Below are positions 1 through 4,719 of a DNA stretch of 6,109 nucleotides, piece after piece. Within the stretch, counting starts at the first letter, position 1, and each line of letters starts with the position of its first letter. The notes under the pieces are model-generated. The model had not been told where the DNA came from, did not search any database, and saw only the letters and a list, made by a program, of their open reading frames with translations. The DNA comes from Terriglobia bacterium (GTDB lineage: Bacteria > Acidobacteriota > Terriglobia > UBA7540). The position numbers and the translations under genes are program-made. The stretch lies in assembly GCA_022866195.1 (NCBI GenBank), contig JALHUF010000627.1:1-6109 (forward strand), in the 5' to 3' direction.

Positions 1-39
1 ATCTGCTCGAACTCCAACCGCGGCAACCGGATTGACTGA
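1..39 (+). CDS. possible 3' end of an upstream gene (12 codons)
   Basis: Reading from base 1, one frame gives 12 codons and then TGA at 37-39. Eleven of the 12 codons end in G or C, matching the third-position bias of the clear genes here, while the other two forward frames fit less well. The residues belong to no family I recognise. The reverse strand is also open across this stretch and equally GC-biased, so the call is weak. It could be plain intergenic DNA. Confidence 0.25.
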   Translation: MCSNSNRGNRID

Positions 40-80
40 CCGCCGGCCGTAATCGCTCCCGCCTTACCCTGACCCTCTTC

Positions 81-130
81 TCGTCACATGTCACTCGTCA
101 CTTGTCACTGTTCTTCGCGTCACTTGTCAC
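81..130. repeat. tandem heptamer array, consensus NNgtcac
   Basis: Four 7-bp units run from 81 to 108 (tcgtcac, atgtcac, tcgtcac, ttgtcac). After an 8-bp spacer (tgttcttc), two more units follow at 117-130. The block 89-131 is the left arm of a near-perfect inverted repeat whose partner lies at 1217-1259. The array ends about 20 bases before the candidate -10 box of the next gene. Confidence 0.85.
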
Positions 131-150
131 TGATCTTTGCCAATTGCGGG

Positions 151-156
151 TAGAAT
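151..156 (+). promoter_or_regulatory. candidate -10 box for the 156-aa membrane protein gene
   Basis: TAGAAT lies 33 bases before the ATG at 190 and differs from TATAAT at one position. No good -35 box sits at 16-18 bases upstream. The nearest TTGNCA-like match (TTGTCA, 124-129) is inside the heptamer array and gives a 21-base spacer, which is too long. The context GGTAGNATG recurs in the candidate mrfA promoter at 2157-2164. Confidence 0.3.
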
Positions 157-189
157 GCCTCCGTCTGGCGCGAGAGGTGGAAGCACGTG

Positions 190-660
190 ATGGCTCGATG
201 GAGTTTCGGCAGCCTGCGGACCAGGACGATCATCATCCAGGTGGCGATCTTTGCGGGGGTGATTCTCTGGCTCACGCTCGCCTTGCCGAAAATCCAGAAG
301 GAAAGGGCGGCGGCGGAACTGGCCAGGGGGGAGCAGAAGATCGAATCATTCGTTCAATCGGCGGTCGTCGCGGCCGGGGGCGAGGAGATCGCAGTGTCCA
401 CGGTGGAGGGCGCGCGACGCGTGCGCCCGCAAAGGCTGCGCATCACGCCGGCGGTCGGCGACGTGCAGCAGGCGCTCGGCGCGCCGGACCGGAGCATGAC
501 CGATTTTCGCGGTGGGCAGCATTTGACTTGGCTCGGTACGCGACACCAACTCGAAGCGTCGTTCGCCAAAGGGCGCCTCTACGCCGTGACGCTCACCGAC
601 CTCCAAACGGGACACGGCATCACGGTGTATGAATCGAGCGCGCAGTTTCGCCCGTTTTGA
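190..660 (+). CDS. membrane-anchored protein, possible BamE-like C-terminal domain
   Basis: I do not recognise this protein as a named family. From the ATG at 190 it has 156 residues. A basic N-terminus is followed by one hydrophobic helix at about residues 13-32, then a charged helical stretch (34-60), then a predicted soluble domain. The N-terminal charge suggests a signal anchor with the rest outside the cytoplasm. Residues 90-138 follow a pattern like BamE/SmpA domains: a short helix ending in ALGAP, a strand with a TW pair, a strand ASFAKGR and a closing strand. That resemblance is by eye and is weak. GAGGTGG at 174-180 is a good ribosome binding site for the ATG at 190; a GTG three bases upstream is equally possible. 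The gene is monocistronic: its neighbour on the right runs convergently. Confidence 0.75.
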   Translation: MARWSFGSLRTRTIIIQVAIFAGVILWLTLALPKIQKERAAAELARGEQKIESFVQSAVVAAGGEEIAVSTVEGARRVRPQRLRITPAVGDVQQALGAPDRSMTDFRGGQHLTWLGTRHQLEASFAKGRLYAVTLTDLQTGHGITVYESSAQFRPF

Positions 661-693
661 GGACGACCCGACCCCCGTCATCCTACCTGTAGC

Positions 694-736
694 GGCGATT
701 TCATATCGCCATTTCTCTGCGGCTGATTTCGCAGAG
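694..736. repeat. two adjacent hairpins (REP-like)
   Basis: The first stem is ggcgat (694-699) with atcgcc (705-710) around a 5-base loop. The second is ctctgcg (715-721) with cgcagag (730-736) around an 8-base loop. Both lie in the convergent gap between the membrane-protein gene ending at 660 and the reverse-strand gene ending at 842. No T-tract follows, so a Rho-independent terminator is not well supported. A REP-like dispersed palindrome fits better. Confidence 0.55.
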
Positions 737-800
737 CCGCACACATCGCGAATAGCGCCATATACGCGCGCCGCCACAGGCGTAGATGCGCCACCCGCGG
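737..800 (+). repeat. left copy of an inverted repeat flanking the 73-aa gene
   Basis: This copy has an outer block ccgcacacatcgcg (737-750), 35 unmatched bases, and an inner block atgcgccacccgcgg (786-800). Both blocks recur exactly as reverse complements at 1123-1136 and 1095-1109, in the order expected of facing inverted repeats. It abuts the two hairpins at 694-736, with no gap between them. Confidence 0.8.
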
Positions 801-841
801 CATTTCACTGAAAAGCCGCAGACCTGAAGGACAGATGTGCG

Positions 842-1063
842 CTACTTGCTTTTGAGCTTGCGATTTCTGAGCCAGCCGATCGCTACGCAGGCAATGCCAA
901 TAAAGAAACAGAGCCTGAGACCGTCTATTAGCAGCGCCCACAAAAGGGTCAGCGGGCTGGGTGCAACTGTCCTGATGAGAGCGTTGGGCATGAAGATCGC
1001 GAGGAGGATGAGGAGGATCCCAATCACGACCAATTTCGATTTTGGCCTGGAGTTGTCCGTCAT
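842..1063 (-). CDS. small two-helix membrane protein, unknown function
   Basis: The product has 73 residues and I do not recognise it. It has a polar, basic N-terminus (residues 1-10), a very hydrophobic helix at about 11-25, a second hydrophobic region at about 38-65 that includes a D/R pair, and a strongly basic C-terminus (RNRKLKSK). The positive-inside rule would place both ends in the cytoplasm, making a small inner-membrane hairpin. The start is ATG at 1063. A G-run lies about 10-15 bases upstream but is a weak ribosome binding site. A 125-codon open frame on the opposite strand covers the same bases, but its product is an irregular basic sequence. The gene sits between the inverted copies 737-800 and 1095-1136. 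Confidence 0.6.
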   Translation of the reverse strand: MTDNSRPKSKLVVIGILLILLAIFMPNALIRTVAPSPLTLLWALLIDGLRLCFFIGIACVAIGWLRNRKLKSK

Positions 1064-1094
1064 TTGCCGTATGCCCCCCTACTCCAATTGTCTC

Positions 1095-1136
1095 CCGCGG
1101 GTGGCGCATGCATTGCATTCTCCGCGATGTGTGCGG
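1095..1136 (-). repeat. right copy of the inverted repeat flanking the 73-aa gene
   Basis: This is the reverse complement of the copy at 737-800. The inner block at 1095-1109 matches 15 of 15 bases and the outer block at 1123-1136 matches 14 of 14. Only 13 unmatched bases separate them here, against 35 in the left copy, so one copy carries a 22-bp indel. Confidence 0.8.
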
Positions 1137-1167
1137 GCCAACGCATTACCGCCGCGTTATCGTTCAT

Positions 1168-1196
1168 CATATACAACTACTCGGAGGGCGATGCAA
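1168..1196 (-). promoter_or_regulatory. weak candidate promoter for the 73-aa gene
   Basis: On the reverse strand TTGCAT (1196-1191) and TATATG (1173-1168) are 17 bases apart in a locally AT-rich patch. The leader to the ATG at 1063 would be about 100 bases and would include the right inverted-repeat copy. This is suggestive only. Confidence 0.25.
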
Positions 1197-1208
1197 GGGG
1201 GAAAAGAA

Positions 1209-1265
1209 CAGTGACCAGTGACAAGTGACGCAAAGAACAGTGACCAGTGACGAGTGACAAGTGAC
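1209..1265. repeat. tandem heptamer array, consensus NagtgaC
   Basis: Three units (cagtgac, cagtgac, aagtgac) occupy 1209-1229. An 8-base spacer gcaaagaa follows, then four more units at 1238-1265. Bases 1217-1259 are the reverse complement of 89-131 with only two mismatches over 43 bases, and the 8-base spacer is conserved between the two. Confidence 0.9.
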
Positions 1266-1274
1266 GAGCACACA

Positions 1275-1309
1275 GCAGAATTCAGAATTCAGAAGTCAGA
1301 AGTCAGAAG
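1275..1309. repeat. tandem heptamer array, consensus tcagaaK
   Basis: Five contiguous 7-bp units: gcagaat, tcagaat, then three copies of tcagaag. The array ends 24 bases beyond the hicB stop codon (reverse strand). The unit sequence differs from the agtgacN arrays but the 7-bp period is the same. Confidence 0.9.
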
Positions 1310-1333
1310 AAACCAGGCGGGACACCGGGGCGG

Positions 1334-1543
1334 TTAAGCGAAGACGAGGCGGCCTTTGGGTGCAGGGATGGGTCGGCCGAGCTCCTTCGCCGTTTCGAGC
1401 CACTCTTGGATGACGACTTCCACGTTGGCGAGAGCTTCCTGGTAGGTCTTGCCGTCGGCGGCGCAGCCCGGCAGTTCCGGGACCTCCGCGATGAACGCCT
1501 GGTCTTCTTGGCTCCAATAGATGATGACTTCGTACTTAGGCAT
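1334..1543 (-). CDS. hicB: HicB-family antitoxin
   Basis: HicB binds and neutralises the HicA mRNA interferase. The 69 residues form the partial RNase H-like fold of the family: first strand KYEVIIYW (3-10), then the hallmark FIAEVPELPGC (17-27), DGKTYQEAL (30-38) and a helix ending QEWLETAKELG (46-56), followed by PIPAP (58-62). The protein stops there, so it lacks the C-terminal HTH or ribbon-helix-helix DNA-binding domain of longer HicB proteins. Autoregulation by direct operator binding is therefore not obvious. The ATG overlaps the end of hicA by 8 bases. GGGAG at 1557-1553, nine bases upstream and inside hicA, serves as its ribosome binding site. The overlap implies coupled translation, toxin gene first. 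Confidence 0.9.
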   Translation of the reverse strand: MPKYEVIIYWSQEDQAFIAEVPELPGCAADGKTYQEALANVEVVIQEWLETAKELGRPIPAPKGRLVFA

Positions 1544-1796
1544 CGACGTCGTCTCCCAGCCGGTACTTCAGTATAACATGGCGGACCTGCTTGACCTGAT
1601 AGGGCTTGGCCTTGCTCCCCTTGGGCTGCAAGTTGAGGATTTCCTCGACCCCATCTCTCCAGAAGATGTGGTGACTGCCTCGAACGCGCTCGCCAAAGCC
1701 CAGGTTCAACAAAAGCCGGCGCAACCCCGCAAACGAAATGTTTGCGTCGGACGTGCCGCGAAGAACCTGCCCAAGAATCTTGTCCGTTTGGGGCAA
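1536..1796 (-). CDS. hicA: HicA-family mRNA interferase toxin
   Basis: HicA toxins cleave mRNA during translation and are held inactive by HicB. The 86-residue product has the small dsRBD-like HicA fold. RGTSDANISFAGLRRLL (13-29) is its first helix region, LGFGERVRGSHHIF (32-45) carries the GSHH motif whose first histidine (H42) is the expected catalytic residue, and LQPKG...KAKPYQVKQVRHVI (56-75) is the closing strand and helix. It belongs to the longer HicA subfamily with an N-terminal extension. The start is TTG at 1796: no ATG or GTG lies in frame, a TGA lies a few codons upstream, and GGAG at 1807-1804 is seven bases away. The gene precedes and overlaps hicB. Confidence 0.9.
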   Translation of the reverse strand: MPQTDKILGQVLRGTSDANISFAGLRRLLLNLGFGERVRGSHHIFWRDGVEEILNLQPKGSKAKPYQVKQVRHVILKYRLGDDVDA

Positions 1797-1820
1797 TTCA
1801 CCGCTCCATCAGGGTGGGAA

Positions 1821-1848
1821 GGATAACTCAGGCGGGGCCCGATCTCAA
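1821..1848 (-). promoter_or_regulatory. candidate hicAB promoter
   Basis: On the reverse strand TTGAGA (1848-1843) and TTATCC (1826-1821) are separated by 16 bases. Transcription would begin near 1814, giving a leader of about 18 bases that just includes the GGAG site of hicA. The -10 match is poor, so confidence is low, but position and spacing are consistent. Confidence 0.35.
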
Positions 1849-1863
1849 GCACGCCCTCAGCGG

Positions 1864-1919
1864 AAGTGACGAGTGGCAAGTGACGAGCAGGAGACACGAG
1901 GCAGAAGACAGAAGTCGGG
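1864..1919. repeat. degenerate heptamer array (agtgacN grading into agacagN)
   Basis: Eight consecutive 7-bp registers can be drawn from 1864. The first four are aagtgac, gagtggc, aagtgac, gagcagg. The later ones (1892-1919) drift to agacacg, aggcaga, agacaga and agtcggg while keeping the phase. Confidence 0.7.
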
Positions 1920-1925
1920 GAAGGG

Positions 1926-1953
1926 GGTTACAGGGAGCAGGTTACAGGGGACA
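1926..1953. repeat. two copies of a 14-bp repeat
   Basis: ggttacagggagca (1926-1939) is followed directly by ggttacaggggaca (1940-1953). The first ten bases are identical. The 14-bp spacing is twice the heptamer period. Confidence 0.85.
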
Positions 1954-1956
1954 GCG

Positions 1957-1984
1957 GATTGCCGATTGCAGATTGAAGATTGAG
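1957..1984. repeat. tandem heptamer array, gattgNN
   Basis: Four exact-period units: gattgcc, gattgca, gattgaa, gattgag. The first five bases never vary; the last two drift. Confidence 0.9.
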
Positions 1985-1992
1985 AGAATTGG

Positions 1993-2088
1993 GCCAGTGA
2001 GTCATCGGGTGATTGAATCATTGGAAAATTGAGTCAGTGAATCAGTGACTCAGTGAATCAATGATCCGATGAACCGATGGATCAATCG
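1993..2088. repeat. 12-copy degenerate octamer array, consensus NtcaRtga
   Basis: Twelve in-phase 8-bp registers cover 96 bases. The best-matching units are gtcagtga (2033), atcagtga (2041), ctcagtga (2049) and atcaatga (2057). Outer units drift (gccagtga at 1993, gtcatcgg at 2001, gtgattga at 2009, atcattgg at 2017, aaaattga at 2025, tccgatga at 2065, accgatgg at 2073, atcaatcg at 2081). The period changes from 7 to 8 between this array and the gattgNN array just upstream. Confidence 0.8.
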
Positions 2089-2102
2089 GGTGGTTCCTCC
2101 CT

Positions 2103-2126
2103 GTTCCCTAGTTCCCTCCTCCCTCC
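2103..2126. repeat. pyrimidine-rich octamer repeat (gttccctN)
   Basis: Three 8-bp units: gttcccta, gttccctc, ctccctcc. A related gttcctcc at 2093-2100 precedes them with a 2-base shift. Confidence 0.6.
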
Positions 2127-2134
2127 GATTCCGT

Positions 2135-2163
2135 TTGGCGCTCCGCCCGGCTTGTGGTAGCAT
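2135..2163 (+). promoter_or_regulatory. candidate mrfAB promoter
   Basis: TTGGCG (2135-2140) and TAGCAT (2158-2163) are 17 bases apart. TGG immediately before the -10 box makes an extended -10. It lies in the only non-repetitive stretch of this intergenic region. Transcription would begin near 2170 and give a leader of about 135 bases containing both opposed heptamer arrays. Confidence 0.4.
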
Positions 2164-2186
2164 GAGCGAAGAAAAGGCGAAAAGAA

Positions 2187-2214
2187 GGGTAAAGGCTAAA
2201 GGATGAAGGCTGAA
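2187..2214. repeat. purine-rich heptamer array, ggNtRaa
   Basis: Four 7-bp units: gggtaaa, ggctaaa, ggatgaa, ggctgaa. It is the inverse of the pyrimidine-rich array at 2241-2296. Bases 2185-2194 are exactly complementary to 2254-2263, and 2173-2179 to 2272-2278. Confidence 0.85.
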
Positions 2215-2240
2215 ATGGCGAACACCGCGACCAAGTCATC

Positions 2241-2296
2241 TGCATACTTCACACTTTACCCTTCACCCTTCCGCCTTTGCACCTGACGCCTGAAAG
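2241..2296. repeat. pyrimidine-rich heptamer array abutting the mrfA start
   Basis: Eight in-phase 7-bp units can be drawn, best in the middle (ttcacac, tttaccc, ttcaccc, ttccgcc, tttgcac from 2248 to 2282) and degenerate at the ends. It stops ten bases before the GTG of mrfA and contains the TGA (2291-2293) that bounds the mrfA frame upstream. Confidence 0.8.
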
Positions 2297-2305
2297 CGAG
2301 GAGCC

Positions 2306-4684
2306 GTGGACGCGGAGACCAAGGCATTGGCCACAGTACAAGGAGCATTGGAGGAGATTCGGGAGAAGTTCAAGGGCTTCCCGGCGCGCGGCGTGGTGAC
2401 GGCGGTGAAACACTTCCCGGCCCGCGAGGCGCGACTCGTGTCCTTCCCGGAATTCTTGCCGCCACGGATCGACGAGATTCTGCGTGCGCGTGGCATTGAG
2501 AGCCTCTACTCGCATCAAGCCGCGGCCTGCGAATTGGCGCGCGCGGGCAAGAATTTCGTGGTGGTCACGCCCACGGCCTCGGGGAAAACGCTTTGCTACA
2601 ACTTGCCGATTCTGAGCGCGCTCATCGGAGACCCGGAGGCGAGAGCGCTTTATCTTTTCCCCACCAAGGCGCTCGCCCAGGACCAGTTGGCGGAACTGAA
2701 TCGCTGGACCGACAAGCTGGGCGACGAGATCCGCACCTTCACTTACGACGGCGACACGCCCCAGGACGCCCGCAAGGCCATCCGCGCCCGCGGCAACCTG
2801 GTCATTACCAACCCCGACATGCTCCACACCGGCATCTTGCCTCACCACACCAAGTGGCAGCGGCTGTTTGAGAACCTGCGCTACGTGGTCATCGACGAGC
2901 TGCACTATTACCGCGGCGTTTTCGGCAGCCATCTCGGGAACGTGCTGCGGCGGCTGAAGCGCATCGCCGAATTCTACGGGCGCCGGCCGCAGTTCATCTG
3001 CGCCTCGGCCACGATTGCCAACCCCGCTGAACTCGCCACGCGCATCATCGAAGAGAACGTCGAGCTGCTCGAGGAGAATGGCGCGCCCGCCGCCGAGAAA
3101 TTCTTCGTCTTCTACAACCCGCCCGTGGTGAATCCGCAACTGGGCATCCGGCGGTCGTATTTGAACGACACGCGCCGCGTGGCCCGGACTTTCCTGAACC
3201 GCGGGCTCCAAAGCATCGTGTTCGCCAACAGCCGCCTGGCGACGGAAATCCTGGTGACTTACCTGAAAGAAGACTTCGCCAAAATTCCTCTCGGGCCGGA
3301 GGCTGTCCGAGGCTACCGTGGAGGCTACTTGCCGCTGGAGCGCCGGGAGATCGAACGCGACCTGCGCGAGGGACGGCTGTTGGGCGTGGTGGCCACCAAC
3401 GCGCTGGAACTGGGCATCGACATTGGTAGCCTAGACGTGGCGGTGCTGGCGGGCTATCCCGGGACCATCGCTTCCACCTGGCAGCGCGCGGGCCGCGCCG
3501 GCCGCCGGCGGGGGAGCTCCGCCGCGGTGCTCGTGGCCTCCAGCGCGCCCCTCGACCAGTTCATGGTGCAAAACCCCGACTACTTCTTCGGCCGCTCGCC
3601 CGAGCACGGCTACGTTAATCCCGACAATCTCTTCATCCTGCTCAACCACCTGAAGTGCGCTGCCTTCGAGCTGCCGCTGCGCGAGGACGAGAAGTTTGGC
3701 GCGCTGGACTTGAAGCGGCTCTGCCAGCATTTGGAAGAGATCGGCTTCCTCCACCACACAACCGACGGCTGGCACTGGGTCTCGGAAAGCTATCCGGCCG
3801 ACGCTATCAGCCTGCGGTCGATTTCTTCCGACAACTTCGTAATCGTGGATAACACCGAAGAGTCGCAGGTCATCGGCGAAGTGGATTTCTCGAGCGCCCT
3901 CACCACCGTCCATGAGAAGGCTATTTACATGCAGGACGGCCAGCAGTATCACGTGGAGCGCCTCGACTATGAAGATCGCAAAGCCTACGTCAAGCAATGT
4001 GACTCCGACTACTTCACCGATGCCATTTCCTACACGAAAATTCAGATCCTCCAAACCTTCGACCAAGCGCCCGCCGGCCCGGCGCGCAAGAACCACGGCG
4101 AAGTGCAAGTGAACACGCAGGTGGTCGGCTTCAAGAAGATCAAGTTCCACACCATGGAGAATGTGGGCTCGGGTGAGCTGACGCTGCCCGAGCAGGAGAT
4201 GCACACCACGGCCTACTGGCTCACCTTGCCGCGCGAGATGCTCGAGGAACTGCCCTATGATCGCGGCGCGCGCCTCGACGGCGTCACAGGACTGGGCAAC
4301 GCCTTGCAGGCGATTGCCACGTTGCTCGTGATGTGCGATGCGCGGGATCTGGGCGTTGCCATCGGCGAAAACACTGTGGACAGCAGCCAGCAAGCAGATG
4401 CTCATCTCCTGGTCCGAACCCCGAACCCCGAAACCCGAACCCCGCGTGTTATCTTCGAGCCCAACATCTATCTCTACGACAAGTATCCCGGTGGCGTGGG
4501 CTTCAGCGAACCACTGTTCCGGATGAGCGAGACGCTGCTCGGGAATACCTATAGACTGATTGCGAATTGTCCCTGCGCCAGCGGTTGCCCCTCCTGCGTG
4601 GGCCCGGTAGGAGAGATTGGAGAAAAGGGGAAAGAGGTAGCGCTCGCGATTCTGAAGAAGTTGCCAGCGGTCAGTTGTCAGTAG
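2306..4684 (+). CDS. mrfA: MrfA (YprA)-type DExH helicase with DUF1998 zinc domain
   Basis: This superfamily 2 helicase is the predicted DNA-unwinding partner of MrfB in repair of mitomycin C-type lesions, as shown for the B. subtilis homologue. Motifs in its 792 residues: YSHQ (68-71), motif I TPTASGKT (88-95), Ia PTKALAQDQ (119-127), TNPDMLH (168-174), Walker B DELH (197-200), SAT (234-236), IVFANSR (304-310), NALELGIDIG (365-374) and QRAGRAGRR (393-401). The C-terminal DUF1998 region (about 655-765) includes YDKYPGGVGF (724-733) and cysteines 755, 757, 761 and 764, the expected zinc site. It is some 40 residues longer than B. subtilis MrfA. A heptamer array encodes residues 703-713, and a repeat supplies the last codons. 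The GTG start is the only start after TGA 2291-2293; GAGG at 2298-2301 is a close ribosome binding site. A TTG at 2327 is an alternative. Confidence 0.93.
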   Translation: MDAETKALATVQGALEEIREKFKGFPARGVVTAVKHFPAREARLVSFPEFLPPRIDEILRARGIESLYSHQAAACELARAGKNFVVVTPTASGKTLCYNLPILSALIGDPEARALYLFPTKALAQDQLAELNRWTDKLGDEIRTFTYDGDTPQDARKAIRARGNLVITNPDMLHTGILPHHTKWQRLFENLRYVVIDELHYYRGVFGSHLGNVLRRLKRIAEFYGRRPQFICASATIANPAELATRIIEENVELLEENGAPAAEKFFVFYNPPVVNPQLGIRRSYLNDTRRVARTFLNRGLQSIVFANSRLATEILVTYLKEDFAKIPLGPEAVRGYRGGYLPLERREIERDLREGRLLGVVATNALELGIDIGSLDVAVLAGYPGTIASTWQRAGRAGRRRGSSAAVLVASSAPLDQFMVQNPDYFFGRSPEHGYVNPDNLFILLNHLKCAAFELPLREDEKFGALDLKRLCQHLEEIGFLHHTTDGWHWVSESYPADAISLRSISSDNFVIVDNTEESQVIGEVDFSSALTTVHEKAIYMQDGQQYHVERLDYEDRKAYVKQCDSDYFTDAISYTKIQILQTFDQAPAGPARKNHGEVQVNTQVVGFKKIKFHTMENVGSGELTLPEQEMHTTAYWLTLPREMLEELPYDRGARLDGVTGLGNALQAIATLLVMCDARDLGVAIGENTVDSSQQADAHLLVRTPNPETRTPRVIFEPNIYLYDKYPGGVGFSEPLFRMSETLLGNTYRLIANCPCASGCPSCVGPVGEIGEKGKEVALAILKKLPAVSCQ
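4414..4444. repeat. heptamer array ccgaacc inside mrfA
   Basis: There are 4.4 copies of ccgaacc at a 7-bp period, with one mismatch (the third unit is ccgaaac). It encodes residues 703-713, V-R-T-P-N-P-E-T-R-T-P, a low-complexity stretch just before the conserved part of DUF1998 that carries the YPGG motif and zinc cysteines. It has the same period as the intergenic arrays. Confidence 0.9.
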
Positions 4685-4689
4685 TCAGT
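4662..4689. repeat. heptamer array NgtcagT at the end of mrfA
   Basis: Units tgccagc, ggtcagt, tgtcagt, agtcagt. The mrfA stop codon TAG (4682-4684) lies within it, so the last residues (about PAVSCQ) are repeat-encoded. Confidence 0.85.
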
Positions 4690-4719
4690 TCTCTGCTATT
4701 CTCAATTGGCGAGGTCGCG

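Larger units (their letters stand above)
1797..2305. other. 509-bp divergent intergenic region made of short-period repeats
   Basis: No credible gene lies here. The short forward frames are low-complexity translations of repeats. After the hicAB leader (to about 1850) the sequence passes through agtgacN-type heptamers, a 14-bp doublet, gattgNN heptamers, a 12-copy octamer array, pyrimidine-rich octamers, a non-repetitive stretch holding a candidate promoter (2135-2163), and two opposed heptamer arrays running to the mrfA start. It serves as the divergent control region for hicAB and mrfAB. Confidence 0.8.

Noticed and set aside
102..632. 176-codon forward frame overlapping the 156-residue membrane protein gene
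   Set aside because: It starts inside the heptamer array and reads as low-complexity Gly/Arg/His sequence, whereas the overlapping frame has a proper ribosome binding site, a membrane helix and regular strands.
694..736. Rho-independent terminator after the 156-residue protein gene
   Set aside because: The stems are short and no run of T follows either one, so only a structural repeat is called.
837..1214. 125-codon forward frame opposite the 73-residue gene
   Set aside because: It has irregular composition, no coherent secondary structure, and runs through the repeat copy at 1095-1136. The reverse frame gives two clean hydrophobic helices.
1209..1309. CRISPR-like array at the clustered repeats
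   Set aside because: Units are 7 bp, directly tandem and without unique spacers of 25-40 bases. No cas gene is nearby.
1521..1826. 101-codon forward frame opposite hicA
   Set aside because: It is an antisense shadow of a recognisable HicA protein.
1996..2088. Iteron-type replication origin in the octamer array
   Set aside because: No replication initiator gene, AT-rich melting region or DnaA-box cluster is visible. The units are too degenerate and belong to a wider set of arrays across the window.
2249..3211. 320-codon open frame on the reverse strand across the start of mrfA
   Set aside because: It lies opposite the helicase core, whose motifs are unmistakable. Its translation is the usual Val/Arg/Glu/Leu-rich mirror of a GC-rich gene with no family pattern.
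3431..4405. 324-codon open frame on the reverse strand within mrfA
   Set aside because: It is an antisense shadow of conserved mrfA sequence with no recognisable motifs, ribosome binding site or context of its own.
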